Shown here: in pieces, positions 8,901 through 15,000 of the stretch
Numbering within the stretch: position 1 is the stretch's first letter
How the letters are laid out: every line of letters begins with the position of its first letter
Source: Actinidia chinensis
Taxonomy: Eukaryota; Streptophyta; Magnoliopsida; Ericales; Actinidiaceae
Direction: 5' to 3'
DNA length: 15,000 nucleotides
NCBI GenBank assembly: GCA_009663005.1
Contig: VIGQ01000663.1
Coordinates: 1 to 15,000 of the forward strand
Translations under genes and position numbers: made by a program
Notes under the pieces: generated by a model
Databases searched by the model: none
The model's input: the letters and a program-made list of their open reading frames with translations, nothing else
What the model was told of the DNA's origin: nothing

Positions 8901-9050
8901 GGTTGTGTTTGGATCCGTAGGATTTGGTTGACGGAAAAGAAAAGGAAATAGAAATAGGTAGATGATCTAATGGTCTCCAACTATTGAATCATCTATCTTT
9001 TCCATTTATGTTTCCTTTTGCCATGCCAAATTCGGAATCCAAACACAGCC
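8901..9050. mobile_element. MITE with GG(T/C)TGTGTTTGGAT termini, 150 bp
   Basis: The left end GGTTGTGTTTGGATCC matches the reverse complement of the right end, GGCTGTGTTTGGATTCC. Similarity continues inward through GATTTGG / CCAAATT, GGAAA / TTTCC and AGATGAT / ATCATCT near the centre. The element is flanked by TTT on both sides, so a 3-bp duplication is possible but weak because the area is T-rich. It lies in the intron between helicase blocks 4 and 5 and has no coding. A Tourist/Harbinger-like origin is plausible, not proven. Confidence 0.75.
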
Positions 9051-9679
9051 TTTATTTCCCTTCCTTGGGTTAGATTTGGTACCTTGTTGGGTGAACATAT
9101 TTTTTTTTTTTTTTTAGACTCTAAAGAGCTTTTCGACGTTGGCTTGCAATGCTTAGGCCTGAGAAGGCTTTGTCCGTTCTACTTCTTCCTCTACTTCTGT
9201 GTCGTATTTGGAAAGAAAGAAGAAAGCAGATTGATGTGAAGATAAAGGACAAAATCTTAAACTTAGTGGCTTGCTATCAGTTCATAATACTCCCATTTTG
9301 AAAAAGCACCTTACATTGGATTTTTTATTCTAGTGATGAAGTTTGAGCTGCACATAACCTCCTCCTAGTTACATTTTCTCTAAGGTTGATTTTCTAGTAT
9401 GATATTTTTATATATTCCTCATAATTATTACATCAATTTGCTTTTGCTAGAGTCCTCTTTCAATTGACTAGCTTGTTACCACGTGCTTTCCCGATTGTTT
9501 TTTTTTTTGGTTTTAGTTGGCAATGATTTTTGCTTCATTTAGATTCGTGTAAGTAGCGAATCCTCTATGCTTTGGCTTGCTTGATGTGCTTATAATTTCC
9601 TCAGATTCTTTTGATACTCCTTGTTTTCCTAGTGTTTTTATTTGATTTTTTATTCCTTTAGCTTCTTGTGACTCCGAAC

Positions 9680-9758
9680 ATTGTCATTGGGGACCCCTGG
9701 ACATTTGGAAGACTTGATTGAAATGGGTGTATGCTATCTCAAGGAAGTTTCTTTTGTG
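9680..9758 (+). other. Helicase block 5: motif Ib, with Arg changed to His
   Basis: IVIG, then one extra G in a GGGG run, then TPGHLEDLIEMG and LKEVSFV. Motif Ib is TPGR in the family; here the codon at 9702-9704 is CAT (His), a substitution and not an indel. The donor GTAGT at 9759 is good. Confidence 0.85.
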
Positions 9759-10462
9759 GTAGTATAATATTTTTGATTCTATTCTTATTTCGTCGCATGA
9801 TGTTCAGTGCTTATTAATTGTTATTTCAATATCTCCTCCTAATTATATATCATTGATGTTTCCATTTCTATTCAGTATAAAAAGAACCACTATCAGGCTT
9901 TTTTCTAGTGTCCGCACTTTATCTTGACGATGAATTGCTTTCTGATTTTTTTAACTTTGTTTTTGGATTAGTAATGGTTTTACTTCCATTTTTAAGTCAA
10001 AAAGTTAAGTTGAATAAAAAAAAATTCCCAGGTGTCTATCAACAAAAAGTTTGAAATTATAATACGAAGTTTAGTTGTTTTTTTTTGGGTTAGGGAATGA
10101 TCATTTATTTGTAAATAAAAATGAATTTTGATGTCGTTACCCAGCTTTTGACTGGCCATAAGGATGTGAATCGGCTCATAGAAGTATGGTCATAAGGTGT
10201 GGAACAAATAATTTGAAGATCAATTTTATTTATATGCTCTGTTTTTCAGAACTTCCTTGTCCTATATTGTTAATCCGTGTTTCCAGATGGTTTTTGCCAT
10301 TGTTTCCTCGGATGATGACGAAGAACACTTTAGTTTCTGCTCCGTTGTATTTCATGGTGATTACCGCTGTCTCACTTGGATATAATATTTTTGATGAAAT
10401 GGCTTTTATTACGGCATTCAAGCTCCCTGACTTCCTGACTGCTATCTGTTGGCACTTGGCAG

Positions 10463-10535
10463 GTTCTAGATGAAGCTGATAGAATGCTTGATATGGGATT
10501 TTGAGCCAGAAGTTCACTCTATATTGAGCCAAACA
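10463..10535 (+). other. Helicase block 6: motif II (DEAD box)
   Basis: After a good acceptor (GGCAG, ending 10462) it reads VLDEADRMLDMGF, then one extra T makes TGA (10502-10504), and the next frame continues EPEVHSILSQT. Motif II is intact at 10469-10480. The 3' border near 10535 is not clear. Confidence 0.9.
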
Positions 10536-10785
10536 TTGGGCGCCCTCACAGCCACAACTGAGCCTCTTTTAGTTCTTCGTTTCTCTGTTCTTTTAGTTCT
10601 AGTTTATTTGAATAACTACAACAACTCCCCTGGGTCTGATTGGAGTGATAAAATTATAATCATTTGTATTATATATAACTTTTGTATTGTAGATAGTATT
10701 ATGAATCAATAAACCAAAACCTTTTCTTCTTCTGTCCAACTAGTTTTTTTATTTGATTCGTTTTAAATGCCTTTTTCGATCTAGA

Positions 10786-10805
10786 GGGTGGGGGCGGGGT
10801 GGGGG
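10786..10805 (+). other. G-quadruplex-type G-tract 1
   Basis: Four runs of 3, 5, 4 and 5 G with one-base loops. It is on the coding strand of the helicase remnant, inside the interval where the motif III exon would be expected. Confidence 0.8.
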
Positions 10806-11068
10806 CTACAAAGGGAACACCATTGTGGAATGAAATTGCCTTGTCTGACACAGGCACATTTCTTCACATGTCTTGATCTCTTTATTTTTATTTTCTGCCA
10901 GACATGCATATACTTTGGCAGATCCGTTTCCAAACTCCCAGACATGGCAGGATTACGACTTAATTTTGAAAAGTTTGTTGAAAATAACAAAGGGAAACTT
11001 TTATTTTTAGGGATACAATACAAACGTTGGCCCCCTTCATCTGCTTCATTCGAGCCTAAACTTTGTTC

Positions 11069-11121
11069 GGGGTGGGGGTGGGGGTGGGGTGGGTGGGGAT
11101 TGGTGGAGGGGGATAGAGGGG
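11069..11121 (+). other. G-quadruplex-type G-tract 2
   Basis: Runs of 4, 5, 5, 4, 3 and 4 G separated mostly by a single T (11069-11098), followed by further G-rich bases to about 11121. By the usual rule of four G-runs with short loops this should fold as RNA and as DNA. It is about 265 bp downstream of tract 1 on the same strand. Confidence 0.85.
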
Positions 11122-11391
11122 AGACCCGACCCAACTATCGGCCAAAGACGATGGAGGGGACGAGATCCAAACCTGGTATTCTGCGAAGGCAGTCTTATGG
11201 ATGCTTTTGCAAACTACTCTCGAACAAGAGAGAGAAGAGTGTTAGATAGTCATGTATATCTGCAATTATTAGTTATCTCTTCGTTATAAACCTTTATATC
11301 TATTCCTCTGTTTTGGTTTTGCCTCACCTAGTGATACATTTACCCCCATATCACTGATTTTGAAAAGATGAACTTCTTTGGGTTGTCATAG

Positions 11392-11440
11392 GTTTGGAGG
11401 AATTTAGCTGCCAACCATGATGTCAATGCCAATAGTGGAG
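11392..11440 (+). other. Helicase block 7: LAANHD
   Basis: After the acceptor CATAG (ending 11391), LEE is followed by one extra T, then LAANHDV, then one extra A and PIVEV. A GT donor lies at 11441. LAANHDV is a hallmark of RH5-like helicases, from recall. Confidence 0.8.
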
Positions 11441-11541
11441 GTGTGGGTTGCAATGGCTGACTGCAGGCTATTTATTGTCGATAATTTTGTTTTACGTATG
11501 GATGAAGCAGCTTGTGGTAATACTTCGCTTTTAATTTGTAG

Positions 11542-11605
11542 GTCTTGGACGACCGATCATGTGATGAGCGTTGGTCTCTTTGTTAGAGAAGTACATATCA
11601 CAAAG
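11542..11605 (+). other. Helicase block 8: LDDR segment
   Basis: After the acceptor TGTAG it reads VLDDRSCDER, then a one-base shift, then LVSLLEKY, matching the family text LD-x-R-x-R-D-x-R-L-x-x-LLEKY. A GT donor is at 11606. The intron before it is about 101 bp. Confidence 0.8.
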
Positions 11606-11794
11606 GTTATGGTTGCTACAGTTATGCACATTCTTTCCCTTCTAAATGGTTTATAGGATGACGTGGGATGAATATTCTTCTTTTACTCACGGATTGTCCA
11701 AATGTCCAACATGACAGTTTTCTTTTCTCACTCAGTCTTGCTCATTTTCGGACCTTTGCTGAGTGGTGGTATTTCAGTTGCACTGTTAATTTCG

Positions 11795-12002
11795 AATTTC
11801 ATGTTAGTTCCATTGTTTTATTTAGTAGAATTCTGTAATGTATATCGTTCATCATCCTGTTCGTTTTTCATAGAGTGCTTTAATACTCTCCGCTTGTCAT
11901 GCTCGGTACTAGCTGAATGTGTTGTTCTTTATGTTGTCGATTGCCTACTTTCTAATTTCATGCTAGTTCCATTGTTTTAGTTAGTAGAATGCTGTAATGT
12001 AT
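11795..12002 (+). repeat. Direct repeat, two 49-bp copies 159 bp apart
   Basis: Copy 1 at 11795-11843 and copy 2 at 11954-12002 differ at only three bases. Bases after each copy (a TTCAT, then CTGTT, pattern) are also partly alike, so an old tandem duplication of about 159 bp is likely. It is in the intron between helicase blocks 8 and 9. Confidence 0.8.
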
Positions 12003-12077
12003 CTTCATTCTGTTGAATATATTTCATTTGGAGAGATTGGGCACACAGTGCCTTTATTGTGCTGGCCACACTTTGAG

Positions 12078-12148
12078 CAAAAATAGAGTATTGGTTTTTG
12101 TTTTGCACAAGAAGGAAGCAGCCCGTGTTGAAATTTGCTGGAAAGAAG
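12078..12148 (+). other. Helicase block 9: start of the second RecA-like domain
   Basis: The open frame reads KNRVLVFVLHKKEAARVEI, then shifts to LERR near the end. VLVF is the motif IV area of DEAD-box helicases. Acceptor AG at 12076-12077 and donor GT at 12149 are plausible. Confidence 0.85.
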
Positions 12149-12333
12149 GTCGCTTCTTTCCTATCTTTACAAAGTTTTTGCTTCGGTTTCATCGAGCTAA
12201 TGAACTCTGTTGTTGAACTGCAGTCCTTGGAAGATTGGTTATTGGTGTTTCTTTATTGAACATATTAGATATAGTTAATTTAACCCAAGGAAATGTCGTC
12301 CCTCCTAATTATTTTCTCTCTTTTGGGATCAAG

Positions 12334-12430
12334 GGATTGGAAAGCAGTTTCTAGACATGGCGATAAAGCACAGCACGCTTGTAAAGGCACTAGCATTATT
12401 TAAGGAGGAAACTGCTGTCCTTTAATGTTA
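12334..12430 (+). other. Helicase block 10: WKAVS-HGDKAQ segment, last recognised
   Basis: After the acceptor AAG it reads WKAVSRHGDKAQHA (the family usually has SIHG at the SRHG position), then two shifts, with ALALFKEE in one frame and CPLM in the next. After about 12430 the ATDVAARGLDIP and HRIGRTGR motifs are not found. Confidence 0.8.
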
Positions 12431-12540
12431 TGTGTGTGTTTCGTGGAAAGAAAATCATGAAGTCGTGACAATCTGTCGTAGTGTTCATACTTACTTTGGT
12501 ATTGACATTCCTTCATGATTATCAAGGCCTAGGGAAACAA

Positions 12541-12612
12541 ATGCACGTCTTTCATGTTTCCTAATTATGGTTTTGGTCTTCAAATGCACGTCAATTATGG
12601 TTTTGGTCTTCA
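12541..12612 (+). repeat. Short direct repeats
   Basis: A 20-base word (AATTATGGTTTTGGTCTTCA) occurs at 12563-12582 and again at 12593-12612, and ATGCACGTC occurs at 12541-12549 and 12584-12592. Two overlapping small duplications would explain both. Confidence 0.85.
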
Positions 12613-13582
12613 TGATGAAGTGGTAGTTGTTATTTTATTTGTCGATATTTTTCTACAAATCCCACGAAGTGCTTCTTTAGGAGTTAAACTTCCATTTGTT
12701 TTATATTCCAAGAAGATTCAATTGAAAAATGGTTTAATAATCTTATTTTCCTACATAGTACATACAAATCGGGTATTGAAAAAAAAAAAAAAGAAAAGAA
12801 AACTTTGTTCTCTGCACTTCCATCAGTGTAAAATTTTGCTCCTTTTTCTAAATATCATTTTTATTTGCTTCTTCATTTTGTTGATATAATTCTCCCAAAC
12901 TACTCTCTCAACCATGGTTTTTAGTTCATACCGATCATTCTGTTGACCCAGAACGGGACAACTTAACTTCTCTTTCATTCATGATGATCTATCTGCATAC
13001 TGGATTGATTTGGCCTGTATGTTGGCCGTGCTGATTGTTCTGTGTTGGCCATTCTGATTTCTCTGTTGGAGATTGTTTGGTTGTTGGTAACGTTGAAACA
13101 CTCTCACTGAAGCTTTTATTTTTTTGGGTTAATTATTGAGAAAGTAAGAGGCTCTATTTTATGATTTTGATGGAATATGTATGTTTGTGCAAGTCTAGTG
13201 ATTTCACTATCCTTTCTTCAATCGCACTCTTTTTTTGTTCTTTATTGAGTGGAATTTACTCAAATGTTTTTCTATATTAGTAAAAATATTGAGTAGGAAA
13301 AAGTGGGGGGTGGGTAAATTTATTCTAATAAGACCAAAAAAATGATTGCATAGGATAAAGGGAGTGTAAAAACTCAACCTTGCCCATAAATAAGAGGAAA
13401 GCTAATGCAGATCCATCCAGAGATGTAAGCGTATATAACGCTTTTAACATATACTGGTGCAATAGAAACATCTTGTCTATTTGCAAAGAGCCAGAGTTTT
13501 AATTGAAAGCATAAATCTTCACCAGACTCATTAGTTGGGTTTGGGTGGTTAATTTTTGGACGAGGAACAGTGGATTTTAACA

Positions 13583-13597
13583 GGGGGGGGGGGGGGG
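13583..13597 (+). repeat. Homopolymer of 15 G
   Basis: Fifteen G in a row in AT-rich DNA. Length may be inexact because such runs are hard to sequence. Confidence 0.85.
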
Positions 13598-15000
13598 TTC
13601 AGGGCTTACTGGGAAAACTGGTAAATTTCTCAGAGAAGCTGGGCAGTAGGCGATTGAACCTGCTGCCCTTTTAAATTTGCCCATGAATGGTTGATGTGTG
13701 GGCGTATTTTAACATGAACCTATATGCATTACTTGTCCTGATTCGATGAAACCCGTGTCTACTCGTTTAAGAGTGGCGGAGCTCAGTGCTAGGAACACAC
13801 GTACTTTGCACCACTTGCACAACTCTCATAAAACAATGGTGGAGTCCATCATCACTTGTGAGAGAAGATGTGCGAGTGTTAAACAGGGTTGTCTGTCTAA
13901 TAAGGATCAAAAATTTTATTTTGATGTGTTGTTTTGGTCGAGCATAGAAATTAATTTTTGCTAACATTTTGACTAACGTTTCGACAACATTTCAAATGAG
14001 GCAAAAGGAATCTGAACAACATGTACTATTTACGAAATGAAGTAAGATTTATATTAAATGCATAAAAGCCCGGCAATTTAATAATAGTTGGATCGTTACG
14101 ACCCGAAAATTGTCGAGTATTGTCAATAAAACCAAATCTCATGATAATGCGACTTATTGTTTCGCTCTTATTTGTTACTTTTTATGGTTTTAACAATATT
14201 TTGTTGTCTTTCGTTGGCGAATCCAGAATCATTATTCTATTAGTGTTTAATTTCAGTCTTCAGGAAACAGAAATGGAAAAACGGTGCTATTTCGACATAA
14301 AACAAAGGAATTTTGTTCTGCTTCCTAAAAATCAAATCCATTCATTTGTATGATATCGATTGCCAAGGTTGGCAAATAGCTTTTACTTCTCGGTCATCGT
14401 AACCCGGTAACGCACCCGGTAAGTATATAAGCTAGGCAAAAATCAGAGGCATCCTACGAATAAATTATTTATAACTTTTTGTTTTTGTTTTTTGGGAGGT
14501 TGTAGATTAGTGGAATTTGGTTATGAAGAAGTTGGTATTGGTAGTCTCTTGTAGAGGTCACTTAGAAAAAAAAAAAACTCTTTTGAAGATGAATTTCCTC
14601 TATCATAGTCCAATTAAAAAAATATTCTTCATTTTCATAGTGTTAAACAGGGAATTATAATTTTAGTCTTTTTCTCTATAAAAAAGGAGTCTAGATTTTC
14701 ATTAGAAATAACGTCGATTTTACCAAAATTTCATAGTTCTGGGAAGTTTTGGAGAGAGAGACAGATGTAGGTTTAGTTGCCAAGACTTTATCTCAGGTGG
14801 ATGTTCAAGACGTACGGGCGGTCTAGCGGTGTTTATTCGGAAAGGAAAGACGCCGACAAAGTCATTACAAACACCCTTGGTAGGCGAGAATCTTTGCAGG
14901 ACTCGATTCATAATTCTGTTTATATCTCATTCTAATATTCGTTTTGTAATTGTAAATTTAGTTTTATTTTATATGCCAATTGCTTAATCATATGAAAATT

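Larger units (their letters stand above)
10536..11391 (+). other. Gap in the helicase remnant where the motif III exon is missing
   Basis: In RH5 proteins the residues between the DEAD block and LAANHD include motif III (SAT). I read all three frames here and found no match. The interval holds two G-tracts and an A/T-rich centre. Either the exon was deleted, replaced by inserted DNA, or decayed too far. Confidence 0.55.
6759..12430 (+). pseudogene. RH5: DEAD-box RNA helicase, RH5/Dbp3 type, intron-containing and broken
   Basis: Intact family members are ATP-dependent RNA helicases of the nucleolus that act in ribosomal RNA processing. Ten exon-like blocks follow the protein order: acidic and basic N-terminus (6759-6959); GLPKEVVECLKKF and the Q-motif area (about 7250-7454); SGKT and PTRELAQQ (7532-7667); YGGT and KGPQISALKSG (8122-8227); TPG-motif (9680-9758); DEAD (10463-10535); LAANHD (11392-11440); LDDR (11542-11605); NRVLVFVLHKKEAARVE (12078-12148); HGDKAQ (12334-12430). 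LAANHD and KGPQISA point to RH5 rather than other DEAD-box groups, from recall. Most blocks need at least one frameshift, and several splice borders look lost. Motif III (SAT), motif V and motif VI (HRIGRTGR) were not found. Introns are kept, so it is a decayed original or duplicated gene, not a retrocopy. An assembly full of indel errors could make a working gene look similar, but the missing motifs and the changed motif Ib residue argue for real decay. Confidence 0.85.
12431..15000. other. Right flank, no gene recognised
   Basis: AT-rich DNA. The first 600 bp may be the 3' remains of the helicase gene, but its C-terminal motifs are not readable. An A run lies at about 12780-12792. Short open frames (13746-13964, 14120-14353) have no recognisable domain. 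No RNA gene is called; a weak tRNA-like pattern near 14818-14909 is listed as rejected. Confidence 0.5.

Noticed and set aside
9791..9814. Translation RRMMFSAY, resembling motif III (MVMFSAT)
   Set aside because: It lies between motif Ib and motif II, the wrong order for motif III, with no supporting text on either side. Probably chance.
10781..11249. Overlapping open frames on both strands across the G-tracts
   Set aside because: Gly/Trp-rich on one strand and Pro/His-rich on the other, purely from the G-runs; no helicase or other motif.
12496..12630. GIDIP near 12503-12517 and DEVVVVI near 12613-12633, resembling helicase GLDIPDVEVVI
   Set aside because: The order is right, but the matches are very short, lie about 100 bp apart and lack the flanking ATDVAAR and NY residues. 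Possible decayed motif V, not strong enough to call.
14818..14909. tRNA-like A box (GGTCTAGCGGTG) and B box (GGACTCGATTC), possible SINE
   Set aside because: The boxes are imperfect, their spacing of about 70-80 bp is wide, no cloverleaf is seen, and no poly-A tail or target duplication was found. A genome-wide copy search would decide.
1..15000. CRISPR arrays, bacterial-style operons, organelle DNA or viral genes
   Set aside because: No regularly spaced identical repeats, no ribosome-binding-site-led gene strings and no organellar or viral coding were seen on either strand.

Overview
The window looks like nuclear DNA of a flowering plant, probably a eudicot; family and species cannot be told from the sequence. 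The signs are long AT-rich intergenic stretches, introns with GT/AG borders, a plant-type CC-NB-ARC resistance-gene remnant, a plant DEAD-box helicase remnant, a long Ty3-type solo LTR and two MITE-like inverted-repeat elements. No gene in the window can be read as an intact protein. Both recognisable genes are on the + strand and both are broken by many small frameshifts and stops.

Layout. (1) About 1-740: the 5' half of a decayed RPM1-like NLR immune receptor gene, cut by the left edge. It keeps a coiled-coil (Rx_N) domain, a P-loop and RNBS-A; no LRR was recognised downstream. (2) About 741-2508: AT-rich DNA without a recognisable gene. (3) 2514-5013: a probable solo LTR of exactly 2500 bp, starting TGT and ending ACA, flanked by the 5-bp duplication TAACT. 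It carries a degenerate 45-55 bp tandem array, a cluster of the palindrome GGTGTCGACACC, a TATA box and an AATAAA signal, all in an order that fits + orientation. (4) 5090-5275: a foldback MITE. (5) 5276-6500: unassigned AT-rich DNA. (6) About 6500-6660: a promoter-like stretch with a telo-box and a TATA box. (7) About 6759-12430: a decayed gene for an RH5/Dbp3-type DEAD-box RNA helicase. Its exons lie in the right order, separated by introns, so it is not a retrocopy. Motifs Q, I, Ia, Ib and II can be found, plus the start of the second RecA-like domain. Motifs III, V and VI were not found. One intron holds a 150-bp MITE and a GC-rich hAT-like scrap; the region where the motif III exon should lie holds two G-quadruplex-type G-tracts. 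(8) 12431-15000: unassigned AT-rich DNA with a 15-G homopolymer.

The genes do not form a pathway. In intact relatives, NLRs act in pathogen sensing and RH5/Dbp3 helicases in pre-rRNA processing. The main open question is whether the single-base indels in both genes are true decay or errors of a long-read assembly. I found no convincing undescribed system. The most unusual items are the palindrome cluster in the LTR, the paired G-tracts and the frame-preserving indels that erase the helicase Q motif.
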